Notes under the pieces: generated by a model
The model's input: only the letters and a program-made list of their open reading frames with translations
What the model was told of the DNA's origin: nothing
The model's database searches: none
In this document: positions 23,585-35,928 of the stretch, piece by piece
Layout: every line of letters begins with the position of its first letter
Position numbering within the stretch: position 1 is the first letter of the stretch
DNA from: Varanus komodoensis
Taxonomy: Eukaryota > Chordata > Lepidosauria > Squamata > Varanidae
NCBI RefSeq assembly: GCF_004798865.1
Contig: NW_025335409.1
Span: 14,516,421-14,580,420, forward strand
Reading direction: 5' to 3'
Length of the DNA: 64,000 bases
Made by a program: the position numbers and the translations under genes

Positions 23585-26500
23585 TATGAATATGGTTTGT
23601 TATATGATACTATGTGATTCACAACCTCTGTGTAAGCATCTATTTTTGCAATCCATTATCTATGTATTCATATAGCAAGTTCTCCTGGGAAAGGTTTAAG
23701 TCTCCCTGATACCAGAGGATGCCTACAAAGTGAGACTATTGGTCTACTATACTTGGAGCCATTACATGCTGAACTGTAAGCTAATCATACTCTCAGTTTA
23801 CTTCAGACTCATGTGTATGGTAAAGTTTATTTATTTCATCTAAGAAAGGAGAGTCCTCAATGCACAAAAGTACAATCACTTTCTAGACCATTTTATTTAT
23901 ATCGCAGCATGAATAAAATTATCTCTCATTCAGGGAACATTCTGTTTTAGAAAATGAATACCGCTAGAATAAGGATTTAAAGCGGCATAATAGTCCAGCA
24001 TTACAACATTCAAATGCGATAATTTTACACAATATGCTTCCAGCTGGAGTTTCCAAGTAAACCAGAAAGAAAGCATTGATTGCATGTATTTTATCACATG
24101 CATCAACAGATGCTCAGATCAACAATTCAGGTTCCAAATTTAGCTTACTTGCTGCCTTGTCGAGGATTAGAAGATTATTCCTGAAGACAAAAACTGCTAG
24201 TGAAATGGTGAAACTGCTAGTTCACATTAATGTATCCTGATGCCACTGCTCAAAAATTGAGTCCAGTGTTCTAGTCAATTAAATACCAATGATTCAATGA
24301 ATTCCTCGGAACAAGTGAAACAACAGCTTGCTGTGTCATCGATTCTAACAAACAATGACATTACAGCTGCAATCCACAAATCTCTTTTCAAATTATTCTT
24401 CAGCATTAAGACAGAGCAGGTTGGCCTATTTTTAGACTGAGCATATTTATCTTTTCATTTAGAAAAATCACTAGCTTGCTGGCTGCTAGATAGATACACA
24501 CATGTGCCCATTAATGTACCACTTCTGTCTTGCAAATTAATCCATATTTCAAGAAAACCTAAGATTAATAATGATTTTTCTTTCATTTGTCCTCTTCACA
24601 ACCAATTAATCTAGAGCAGGTAAATGGTGCCTATCATTAATGGAATTGTGGACAATGCTAAATTTCCATCCCTTCCTGAAGTTGAAGAATGTGGCTTTTG
24701 TTCTAACCACCTGCACTAAAATGTGGCACTCCAGGGCTCCTTTTGTCCAGGTGTTCACTTCTGGGGGTCCAGACTTTAGGAGGTTGGGCAGCATGGACTC
24801 TCTACATTCAAACTGAATTGTTCAAGCTATTCAGCTAAGTGGGAGCTGGCATTTGACTTTCTCAGGTCAGCTTATCTGCTTCTCAAAATGGAGAGAGCCA
24901 ACCTATACCACAAGTATGATATGGCCATAAAGAAATCAGAATTAAATTGCTTAGACCCCATTACATCACTGAGTTTATTCAACTGGAGTTGCAAGACTGC
25001 TTTCTCTTGTTTCTTCTTTGTGAGAGGACAGGGAAAGGACAAGAACCAGTTGCTAAGTGAGATGGTTTAGCAGCTACAAGTTCCTAAGCAGGAGAATAAT
25101 CATCATCTTAGACTTCCAAGCAAAAGGAATCATGGAAGTGTTCTCTAGTTTTTTCCACCAATAGTGGAAATTCCTCATCTGCCAGGTATGAGCAGCATTC
25201 AGGATGAGTAGACATTGCTGGTCAAACTCAAGCTACTAATAAACTCCTAAAGGGCCCTTTCAAAATTCTATTAGTGTGCAGAAGGGTATTCCAGTGGAAG
25301 TCTTGGTTACTCAAAAAGCTCATCTGGCTGTGTTTGTGGAGGATCCTGAAAACAATGAAGTATAGTGAAAAATGAAATCTCCATAATCAGAAGCAGACAA
25401 TAAATCATCAATTGATAGATGCTGGAGGGGAGATGTAGACCTGGGGATGATGTCTGCCATTTTACCCTGAGTGTGAGCTTCTCTGAGTCATGTGGCTGGT
25501 CACTGTTGCAGGGAATGTGACAGAAGGACAGATAGACCAATCTGTCGTCTGGTCCAGCAAGGCTGTATTAATGCAATACATGTATACAGGATTAAATAGT
25601 AGATGGCTCCTTAGCTGTTTCCTCCTTTAATGACTGCCAAAGGTCTCCTAACACATAGTAGGCCAAGCTGTCTCCTTGCAGACTGAGTGCCTTGATGCAG
25701 TGAGGTGAGGCCAGACCATTTCTCTTCAACAGCAGCTCCTTACTGAAGAGATCTATCAAATCTATTGTACTTGAATATAAATACAATAGAAAAAGAAAGG
25801 AGGCGGCAAGTGAATAAAAACATACTTGTTCTAAATTGCTTTTTCTAGGAGGCTTTCAGATGAGCCTCTTATTGTGCAATCATCCTTCTTCATTCACAGA
25901 TGGGGGTCCAGACAACAGACATTTTAACCTGTAACCTTCCGATGTTTTCTCACCACCTCTTATATTTCCCCCCATAAAACATTCATTAGGAGGAAAGATG
26001 AAATCGTCACACTATGACTTAATATTGCTAGGAATCATCCATCTGGAAGCAAACCCTAGTCTTAAACTAGCAGATTAAATCAAACTAGCAGAGAGATAGC
26101 ACCAAGCCCTATTTATCAAGCCTCAGGCAACAAGTCAAATTGCAGAAAAGTAACAGCTGTTATGCTCTCAGAAATAAAGTACTGCTGATCAACCAATCAT
26201 GCTATAGGCTGCAAGCCCCCATGATCTGGGCACCCTGGCAAAAAGGAAATAGACAGATCAATCAATCAGTGAATCATAGATGGTCACTGGCTACCACTGC
26301 AGCCTGAGCAAAAGAGCCACTAGTGAGCAAAGTTGACTATGTAACAATAAAATGACTTTCCATTTGTGAGTTATACATTTTCAACAGTGCTTATTTAAAT
26401 AAATATATTTATATATGAAAAACACCAATTGCCACTATGACACACTGATTCCACTCATTCCCTCTACTGGCTTCTTCTGCAACTGATACTGCTTTTTCAA

Positions 26501-28017
26501 ACTTTAGTAATTTGATTAAAGCATGAAAAAATATTCACTATTAAGCTCTTTTGAACTGTAACACTATAGAGAGAATACTACTATGTAGTCATCTGTTGCA
26601 GGTTCACAAAACGAATCTCTGCATACTCATGGACAATATTCTCTTCTAATCAAAGGCCCGAAGGATGGACTTGAGAAAATGAAATGGAAGGGAGAAAGCC
26701 TTTCAACCACCCTCTAAATGTTTTTAAGTAATAACATAGGGCTGCAAAACATTTAATCATTTTGTACTGCGGACTCTCATGGGGCTGAACTAAGGAAGAT
26801 CGATACGCACTATTTCTATAGCAACGTAATTGCCAAACATTAGTTTCTGAACAAAAGCTATCATTTTCTGTAATAGAAAAAGTCAGTACAGAAACAGACA
26901 AGTTGGCACCCCCACCCCAGGATATCTGTTCAAGGTATTCAGGATCATTAAAAAAAAAAAACTGCCTTTGCATTCCTGTTATTATTTTATATTAGATATT
27001 TGCAGTAGTCACACTTAAATAAACACTACAATTTCTTTTTTCAAATTTGAGATTTGTTTTACTGCAGGGCATAGAATTTCAATATACAGAGCTTGATCGG
27101 TTCACGTTCACAGTGTAATGATTGCAAGCTTTCCAACATCAATTTAAAATTTAAAAGGGGAGTTACAGAGTTAACAGAAAAAATATAATATACTTTGAAA
27201 AATACTGTTCCCAAAGTAAAAGGAACAAACAAAAAGATTAGGGAACACAAGTGTGTGAGAGTGCTTGATTCATGCACAAATTACTCTGATATGGTAGCAA
27301 TAATTAAACAGAGAAAAAAAGAGAACTAATTCTCAAAACACCCTTGCAACATAGATTAATTCATTTAAATGGTAATCATAATTTAGGAAGATACTGCATC
27401 CAATTTTGGACAATCATTTATGCTGACAAGGAACTATATAAAAGTGCAAGCTTTTGTACACATAACCATTTTTACATCTTAACACAGTTTTAGTTTGCAT
27501 TGCTTTTACACCTCACAACTGATTTCAATTTGGTTTTATTATATGTTTTAAAAATCTTTATTGTGTTTGTTTTTAAATTACTTGTGCACCTCCCAAAGAA
27601 CTTCAGCTATTATGCAGTCTAAAAGTGAATTAATTAAAAATAAAAGTGGCTGCATTGGGACATTACAATAGACAACAGTTTAGTATGACAAAAACAAATG
27701 AAGGCCAGTCTCGAACCTATATGTTCCCCTTGCTTTGGCCACAGCCATGAAAAGGAGTTTGGAAGCTTAAGTTTTTGTTTTCCATCAATCCCAGATAGTA
27801 TTCCATCTGAACTCTCAGCTATGGTCAGTTTTGACTAGTTTTGTTTTATCCATGGTTAAATTTGCCATTATTCATGGTTTGTTTTCAACAGATCATAGTT
27901 AAGATTAACTATGCAGTCTGTTGGTTCAAATAACACAAGAAGCTGCAGTTCACCCACAGAAGAGAGGGAAGGTAAGCATACAAGCCAAATGCTCACCCCC
28001 TAGTCTTGTTCATGTTG
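23585..28017. other. Intron; a possible L2-like tail near 27500-27640, otherwise nothing
   Basis: 4.4 kb of AT-rich intron. Around 27500-27640 a T-rich stretch followed by cctcccaaagaacttcagct and aaaaataaaa resembles an L2-type 3' end. A 12-base A run is at 26949. No exon. Confidence 0.35.
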
Positions 28018-28025
28018 TTCGAAAC

Positions 28026-28297
28026 CATGGGTCCTCAAACTACGGCCCGTCTGCCAGATCCAGCCCGACATGCCTATTTTTGGACTTGTTGTGCGCCCAC
28101 TTAGCCCTGCGTGCGGGGAGGCAGCAGCTCGCTCGGAGAAAACGATCTTTGAGCGAGCGAGTGAGCGAGCTGCTGCGCGTGCCCAATGGTGCCTCGCCAC
28201 ATGCGCCCACCCCCGCCTCACCTCCCCTTGCCGCGGGCCCATGCCCGGCACCATCACCTTTCAACTGGCCCCCTGTTGAAAAAGTTTGAGGATCCTG
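28026..28297 (+). mobile_element. hAT-type MITE (Charlie-like ends), 272 bp, CpG-rich
   Basis: Left end catgggtcctcaaactacgg, right end gttgaaaaagtttgaggatcctg; these are imperfect inverted repeats. Target duplication ttcgaaac (28018-28025) versus ttctaaac (28298-28305), one mismatch. The GC-rich body includes a gagcgagcgagtgagcgagc tract. Open frames of up to 122 codons here are artefacts of CpG richness. Confidence 0.88.
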
Positions 28298-28305
28298 TTC
28301 TAAAC

Positions 28306-30334
28306 TATGGCTTAGAATGGCATCCAAACGTATCCACTGAATCCTGACTATGGCAGAAAATGTCTAAAACATTTTTATTCTTTCATATTGCTCTAACTGA
28401 AACCCAAAATGAATAGTGTGTTGGCAACCCTAATACAGTCACAACATTCTACCTACCTTGTGTCATACCCTCACATTCAGTTGCAGATATAGTCCAGACT
28501 TAAAGAACTTTGCATTTAATTTAAAATGTCCAAGGGAAGATTGGATTAGTCTTTCTCAAGCAGCAGCCTCACATGCTAAATAGCATTTTTTTTCTGAAAC
28601 TGAGGGGAATCCTACAGCCATAAAGAGGAGGAAAACATAAGGGTACCACTCAGCATGCCCAAGTTTTTGGCTGTACTTGATATAACCCCTTTTGACCTTG
28701 GCTTATATCTCTTTCTTTCCAGAAGAATAAGTGATCCAAAGTGCCTTAATATCCATAGAAACTAGGCAACAGAGAAGTGAAGAGTTTAATTTGATGCAAG
28801 TGAATTGGTAGGCAATTATATAGAGGAATAGCGGACACCATAAACCATGGTTTGAACTTGGCTTCTTTCCAATATGCTAATAGAGCTGGCTTGATTCCAA
28901 ACTAACAGAGTTTGCAGGCTTTAACAACATGGTAAACTGCTGCTACTAAAAAATGAATGCCAAAGCCTCTGAACTCCCCCTCATAAGTTCAACACAGGAA
29001 AAGAGAAAACTGTATTAGTCTGAGGCTGACTACAACTCATTCCAGTAGCCATAAAATATGATTTAACTACTGGTAAAGTTTAAAATGTACATTACGGCTG
29101 TGTCCATGTTTTCAAGGATAAGACTTGTATTGCAGAGTCACCAAGGAGACAGATGGACATCTAAAGTGAAACAGCAGCTGTTGTGGAAGATGAATACAAT
29201 GATAACGGTGACCTCGCTAGCAGTAATTAACAAACAGAATGTAAAATGCAGGGTGCATGTTCCCATCTCCTGTGAGAATAGGCACTGTGCCCTTTAAAAA
29301 TGGGAAAATTTTTGTGTGATTTGTTGTTAGCTAAACTTACTAGTGTGGACCCATGGAAAGCCAACATCTCCTTTTCAGACACACGCACATACACATTCAT
29401 TCATTCATAATGTAATTTTTATATTGCTCAATAGCTAAAGCTACCTTGACAATTTACAAGATAAAAAAATGGCAAGAGAATAGTATTCTATGGTTTTGGG
29501 ATGAATAGTAGAATTTTCATGATTCTGTTAAAACATTATACAGCTTATTCATAACTACAGGCTGTAGATCCAACATTTCTTGAACTCCCTTTATTGTTTG
29601 ACTGATAAATCCTTGCTGAACAACAGAGGTAGCTACCCTATTGCGCAACAGACATTTAGGGCATGCTGGCATTTTAGCTCTTTGTTGAGCAGTCCCAGAA
29701 GTCATACACAGGATCTTTTGACAATATGTTAGAGACCTAGGAAACTTACAATGAAGAAAAATGAAAACCATTTCATTAATGGCAAAAGGCTTTTTCACAC
29801 AATACCAATACCATTTATGTCCTTATAGTGAACTCACCAAGTTGTGTGAGAATGCAATATTAAGACACATGGTCTGGACGTATAAATGAAACTTCCAGGT
29901 GTCAGTATATAACTAAGTTGGGGAGAGCTTGACTAAAAAGGGCTCAAGATGCACCCTTAACAGCAAACGATTACCACTGGCTTCAAGTTGTCTCAATTTG
30001 TGAATATGCCATTTGCTAGCTCAGTTACAGCACTCCTCTATTTCTCTTCTCTACTAACCTATTTTATATGCAAAAGATGGTACCCTGAGTTGCTGTTATG
30101 TCTTCCATGAGAACAGGAATTTAAAATAGGGTGGAGGCTAAACCCGGGAGTAGAATGCCTAAGGCTCCCCATAGTTTTTCCTGCAGCTTCGTATGGGTGC
30201 CTTGACCTTCCACTACTGCGGAATTCCCACATATGTGTACCTTCCACTGAGTCACCCAGAAATCTTCATGCAGATTCCTGCCAGTGGCAGCAAGCAATCT
30301 GTTTCAGGACCACGGGGTGTTTGCCTGAGTGTGA
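28306..30334. other. Intron, nothing recognised
   Basis: 2 kb with no supported repeat or exon. The minus-strand open stretch at 29517-29798 has no recognised similarity. Confidence 0.45.
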
Positions 30335-30520
30335 ATTTGTGTACAGTGCACTGATAGCGCACCCTCTTTACATGTAAAAGGGCCCATATTCAAGTTCTAG
30401 CATCTCTCAGTCGGGCAGAAAAAACTCCTGCCTGAAATCCTACCATATTTCTGCCTGTACAGAGGCAAGAGGGCTTGATGAACAAATGACCCGATACATG
30501 AACATGTAGCATCTTAGGTT
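30335..30520 (+). mobile_element. tRNA-derived SINE (tRNA-Ala-like head)
   Basis: tgatagcgcaccctctttac, then atgtaaaagggcccatattc and aagttctagcatctc, follow the pattern of a tRNA with B box. The body has actcctgcctgaaatcctac and the tail gacccgatacatgaac, of a SINE type known to me from squamates. A reversed copy is at 49560. Diverged. Confidence 0.65.
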
Positions 30521-31714
30521 CCTGTGTGCACATGCGCATGTGTGTGCAACACCAACCCAGTGTCCCATGAAATAATTTTGCATCCCCTGATGCAAATGTT
30601 CATATTGCCCATCATATAAACCAGTCTTCTATCAATCAGGAAGTGACAAGCTATGTCATAGTGACTAGCCATGCAAATATCAATTTTTCATAGTTTAGCA
30701 TTTATATAAAGACAAGGGTGATTGAGTCTGCTCTACTTGGCTGCCAGACCATGCTGACCATTGGAGCATTCAACAAGAAGTTAGCGAGTTCATAAGAAAC
30801 CACTTTTCATACTGTCACCTGAGATCCTCTTAGTTGGAGGTGATCTGTGGGATGCACAAAATACTTGTTTTAAAATAGTGATATGATACCACATACTCTA
30901 TGTTTCTAGCAAAACATCTGCAGTGGCATGTGCGCAGGGATTGGTTCTGTCCATCCTTCAGTTGGCCAAGTCTGGTCAATGATGACTGGATGATATTTTC
31001 CCCCGAATTTGGCTAAAGGCCCACCTAGTTCTCACACTGGAAAGCTGCATCCAGGAAATCCACAAACAGGGCAGGAAAACAATAGAATTCACCTACTGTT
31101 GCCCCCCAACATCTGGTATTCAGTCACAGGCTACCTCTAACCAGGGTGGTTCCATTATGCATGGCTAATAGCCGTTGATAGACATTCTCATCTAATTATT
31201 TCTAATTCTAAACCCAATGGACATTACAACAAATACTGACAAATAAATTATGCCCTGTGAACAGGAGTAGTTTCCTTTACCTGCTCTAAATCAACAGCCA
31301 TTTAATTTCATTGGGTAGCCCCAAGTTCTAATATTAGAAAAGAGTTTTGTTCCCCTCTCTCCCCACTCTGCTCACTGGACTAGCTGCAACTCTACCTGGG
31401 CAGAGATAGCTTGGCCTCAGTTATGCATGATCTGGTAACTTGTGGTTTAAAGTAGTATACTGCACTACACATGCACCTACATTCTAGTTTCTATAGGAGA
31501 GAGTATTATGACTGTATTTAGGCCTGTGTTATGCCAACCACACTGGCCCCCAAATCTGTTTCTGGGCCCAATTCAAGTTTAAAGCCCCCACTCCCCACAG
31601 CTAAGTAACAGAATACCAGCCCCCATGTACCTATGCATGCACCAGAATTTTCAGCAGATGACTGCTATAGGCTGATGAGTTCCAGAAAGAAAGCTTCCTG
31701 GATGATAGTATCCC
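30521..31714. other. Intron, nothing recognised
   Basis: 1.2 kb without a supported element. Confidence 0.45.
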
Positions 31715-31945
31715 AACTGTTGCATGTTCTTTTTTAGATAAACTCATTTTATTAAATTTCATACACCAAAGACCTTTCTATTTCACCAAGTTTCTGGATA
31801 GTTTTGATCTTACTTACTGTTGTATGCTATTTTAATTGAGTGGCCTTTTAGTTTTTATTTGCTTTGTTTTTGCATTCTAATTGTCTTATTTGTTCTTATG
31901 AACTACCAGGGTAATATGACTAAATAGCAGCATAAAAATAACTGT
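31715..31945 (+). mobile_element. L2-like LINE 3' tail, old
   Basis: T-rich 3' UTR-like block ending gaactaccagggtaatatga, then aatagcagcataaaaataa, resembling other L2-type tails in this window. Weak. Confidence 0.3.
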
Positions 31946-31974
31946 AAAAAGTAAATGCTCATTTTTTTCAGATG

Positions 31975-32230
31975 ATGCATTATTTTATTAACCTCTATAA
32001 TGTCTCCTCTTAATAGCCTTTTTCCTAGACAAAAAAGGCCTCCAATATTTTAACCCATCTTCATAGGGAAGATGCTCCAAACTAACCATCTTCACTGCTC
32101 TTTTTTACAGCTTTTCCAGTGCCATGGTATCTTTTTTGAGACAGGCCAACCTGAATGATACATGATATTACAAATGTGGCTGTATCACAGTTTTATGTAA
32201 AGATATTACGGTTCTGGCAGCACTAATATC
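31975..32230 (-). mobile_element. CR1-like LINE fragment, old
   Basis: Plus-strand words aatgtctcctcttaatagcc, then cttcatagggaagatgctcc and acagcttttccagtgccatg, are the complement of the CR1 C-terminal coding region (LRGD.., ..LKRLQ.., EKVQ-type readings). The same block occurs in the larger copy at 47187. Heavily diverged. Confidence 0.6.
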
Positions 32231-33084
32231 AAGTCTTAGCACAGAAGCACAATTTTTCTTCCTGTGACTTTCTGTTCTCTGGGTCTCCTAGAGGGTGTTT
32301 GCCAATTTTGGACTTGTGTCTCTCCTGGGAGCATAACAGCAAATGGAACAATTGGACGGTCTGCAATGCCCACCCTAGACTGGACAAGAAAAGCACACAG
32401 CTGCAAAACAGAAAAAGAAGACAAGACTCTAAGTGCACCAACCAAGCATTCAAATCTTGAAAAGCAACTGAAAACATTTCCTTAGAACTCAGACATGTAA
32501 GGCTCAATCAGAATCCACAGAATATGCCATTGATAAATCCCTAAACTACAGCAGTACCCTCAGAGAACGGAAAGTCATGATAAGGGAATTTCTGTGCCCT
32601 CCTGAGTTTTCAGGAGGCCATTAATGATCGCTGGAACTTCCCAAAACTGTAAGATAAAAGGAGGGAGGTGGCTAAATTCAGGATCACCATCCTGAACACC
32701 ATCCTACCAAAAGCTGCATCTGTTGAGGCAGAGGAGTCACATTTTGTAGTGCTCAGTGAAGGTGCATTAGCAAAGCCCATGTATCTGCTTTCTAAATAAC
32801 CAACACTGGAAACTTGCCCTAGAAGGCTGTAGCTTTTCCCCCAACCTGCTCCATCCTGGGAGCTCCTTGTCCTGTGCTTGATAGGTCAGAATGATAGACC
32901 CTTTAAAGCACTAGATGAATTATTTCAAGGAGAACAAGGCCTTGGAAGCATTGTCACCCAGGTCCTTAGGCTGAAAAGAGACAAAGAGAGCATCACAATG
33001 CCTGAGAATTGAGGTCATGCAGGCTCCTGTGGACCTTTAACTCAGGCCAACTGACCTCCAAAGGGTGTATTGGCTTTGGATAGA
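32231..33084. other. Intron, nothing recognised
   Basis: No supported element between the CR1 fragment and the BovB copy. Confidence 0.45.
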
Positions 33085-35928
33085 TCCCTTCATGGATCAC
33101 TGCCTTGTTGTGGGGAGGGGGCTTGTGTAGCTCAATGAAGCTATGAGCTATGCCGTGCAGGGCCACCCAAGATGGACAGGTCATAGCAGAGAGCTCTGAC
33201 AAAACGTGATCCACTGGAGAAGGAAATGGCAATCCACTCCAGTATCTTTGCCATGAAAACCCCATGGACAGTACCAAACGGCAAAAAGATATGACGCCGG
33301 AAGATAAGCCCCTCAGGTCGGAAGGTGTCCAATATGCTACTGGGGGGGAACAGAGGGCTAGTACTAGTAGCGCCAGAAAGAATGAAGTGATTGGGTCAAA
33401 GCCGAAAGGACACTCAGTTGCAGATGTATCTGGTGGTGAAAGGAAAGTCTGATGCTGTAAAGGGCTATACTCCATAGGAACCTGGAATGTAAGATCTATG
33501 AATCAAGGTAAGTTGGACGTGGTCAAACAAGAGATTACAAGACTGAACACAGACATATTTGGAATCAGTGAGCTAAAATGGACAGGAAAGGGTGAATTTA
33601 ATTCAGATGACCATCAGGTATACTATTGCGGGGAAGAATCCCTCAGAAGAAATGGAATAGCCATCATAGTCAATAAAAAAGTAGGAAAAGCTGCATTGGG
33701 ATACAATCTCCAAAATGACAGAATGATCTCAGTTCGAATCCAAGGAAAACCATTCAAGTCTATGCCCCAACAACTAGTGCTGAAGAGGCTGAAGTTGACT
33801 GGTTCTATGAAGGCCTGCAACACCTTCTAGAATTAACACCAAAAAATGATGTCCTTATCATCATGGGGGATTGGAATGTTAAAGTAGGAAGCCAAATGAT
33901 AACAGGAATAACAGGCAAGTTTGGCCTTGGAATACAAAATGAAGCAGGGCACAGGCTGGTAGAATTTTGTCAAGAGAACACACTGGTCATAGCAAACACT
34001 CTTTTCCAACAACCCAAGAGATGACTCTACATATGGACATCACCAGACGGTCAACACAGAAATCAGTTTGACTATGTGCTCTGCAGCCAAAGATGGAGAA
34101 GCTGTATACAGTCAGTAAAAACTAGACCAGGAGTTGACTGTGGCTCAGATCATGAGCTTCTTGTTGCAAAATTTAGGCTTAAATTGAAGAAAGTAGGGAA
34201 AAGCACTAGGCCACTCAGGTACGACCTAAATCATATCCCTGATGAATATACAGTAGAGGTAACAAATAGATTTAAGGAATTAGATTTGATAGAGTGCATG
34301 AAGAACTATGGATGGAGGTTTGCAACATTGTACAAGAGGTAGCAACTAAACCAAACACAAAGAAATGCAAGAAAGCAAAATGGCTGTCTGAGAAAGTTTT
34401 ACAAATAGTTGAGGAAAGAAGGGAAGCGAAAGGCAAGGGAGAAAGAGAAAGATACTCCCAATTGAATGCAGAATTCCAGAGAATAGCTAGAAGAGATAAG
34501 AATGCCTTCTTAAATGAACAGTGCAAAGAAATAGAAGAAAACAATACAACAGGGAGGATCAGAGATCACTTCAAGAAAATTGGAGATATGGAAAAGGTCA
34601 GTTTACATTCTGATCCCAAAGAAGGGCAATGCCAAAGAATGTTCAAACTACCACACCATTGCACTCATTTCACATGCTAGCAAAGTTATGTTCAAAATCC
34701 TACAAGCTAGGCTCCAGCAACTAGGTTCTCAGCAGGACCGAGAACTACCAGAAGTACAGGCAGGATTTCGAAGAGGGAGAGGAACTAGAGATCAAATTGC
34801 CAACATACACTAGATCATGGAGAAAGCTCAGGAGTTCCAGAAAAACATCTACTTCTGTGTCATTGACTTTGATTGTGTGGATCACAACAAATTGTGGCAA
34901 GTTCTTAAAGAGATGAGAGTACCAGACCATCTTATTTGTCTCTTGAGAAACCTATATGCGGGTCAAGAAGCAACAGTGAGAACTGGACACGGAACTACTG
35001 ATTGGTTCAAAATTGAGAAAGGTGTTCAGCAAGGCTGTATACTGACACCCTGTCTATTTAACTCATATGCAGAGCACATCATGAGAAGCGGGGGTGGGGG
35101 GGTTTGATGAATCACAAGTTGGAATTAAGATTGCTGGGAGAAATATCAACAACCTCAGGTATGCAGATGATACCACTCTAATGCCAGAAAGTGTAGAGGA
35201 ACTAAAGAGCCTCTTGATGCGGGTGAAGGAGGAGAGCGTGAAAGTTGGCTTGAAACTCAACATTAAGAAAACTAAGATCATGGCATCCAGTCCTATCACT
35301 TCCTGGCAAATAGATGGGGAAGAATTGGAGGTAGTGACAAATTTTATTTTCCTGGGCTCCAAGATCACCGCAGACGGGGACTGCAGCCAAGAAATCAAAA
35401 GACGCTTGCTCCTTGGGAGGAAAGCAATGGCAAATCTAGACAGCATGCTAAAAAGCAGAGACATCACCCTGCCAAGAAAAGTGCATATAGTCAAGGCTAT
35501 GGTTTTCCCAGTTGCAATGTATGGCTGTGAAAGCTGGACCATAAGGAAGACTGAGCGCCGAAGAATCAAGGCCTTGGAATTGTGGTGCTGGAGGAGACCC
35601 TTGGACCGCAAGGCAGTCAAACCGGTCAGTCCTAGAGGAGATCAACCCTGACTGCTCTTTAGAAGGCTAGATACTGAAGATGAAACTCAAATACTCTAGC
35701 CACCTAATGAGGAGGAAGGACTCCCTGGAGAAGAGCCTAATGCTGGTAACAATTGACAGCAAAAGAAGAAGGGGATGGCAGAGGATGAGTTGGCTAGATG
35801 GAGTCATTGAAACAGTTGGTGTGAGCTTAAGTGGGCTCCGGGGGATGGTGGAGGACAGGAAGGCCTGGAGCAATGTTGTCCATGGGGATGCGACGAGTCG
35901 GACACAACTTCGCGTCTAGCAACAACAA
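33085..35928 (+). mobile_element. BovB (RTE-clade LINE), nearly full span, internally deleted and disrupted
   Basis: The 5' region (atggatcactgccttgttgt) is followed by the endonuclease reading (DVVKQEITRLNTDIFGISEL, VYYCGEESLRRNGIAIIVN, later GVDCGSDHELLVAKFRLKLK), then reverse transcriptase (EVQAGFRRGRGTRDQIAN, GVQQGCILTPCLFN, NLRYADDTTLMPESVEELKS). The C-terminal domain reads MVFPVAMYGCESWTIRK, then RMSWLDGVIE, and the 3' end is cgagtcggacacaacttcgc. Defects: a frame change with a small loss near 33750, a stop near 34031, a deletion of roughly 150 codons at about 34585 joining the endonuclease linker to WKRSV, loss of four codons (YAKA) in RT motif A near 34868, and a deletion near 35600. 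YADD survives. Non-functional, but fairly young by its conservation. Confidence 0.96.

Noticed and set aside
27921-28327. Open frames of 122, 95 and 85 codons
   Set aside because: They span the CpG-rich hAT MITE at 28026-28297; no protein similarity seen.
35063-35645. 185-codon minus-strand open frame
   Set aside because: Antisense of the BovB reverse transcriptase and C-terminal region on the plus strand.
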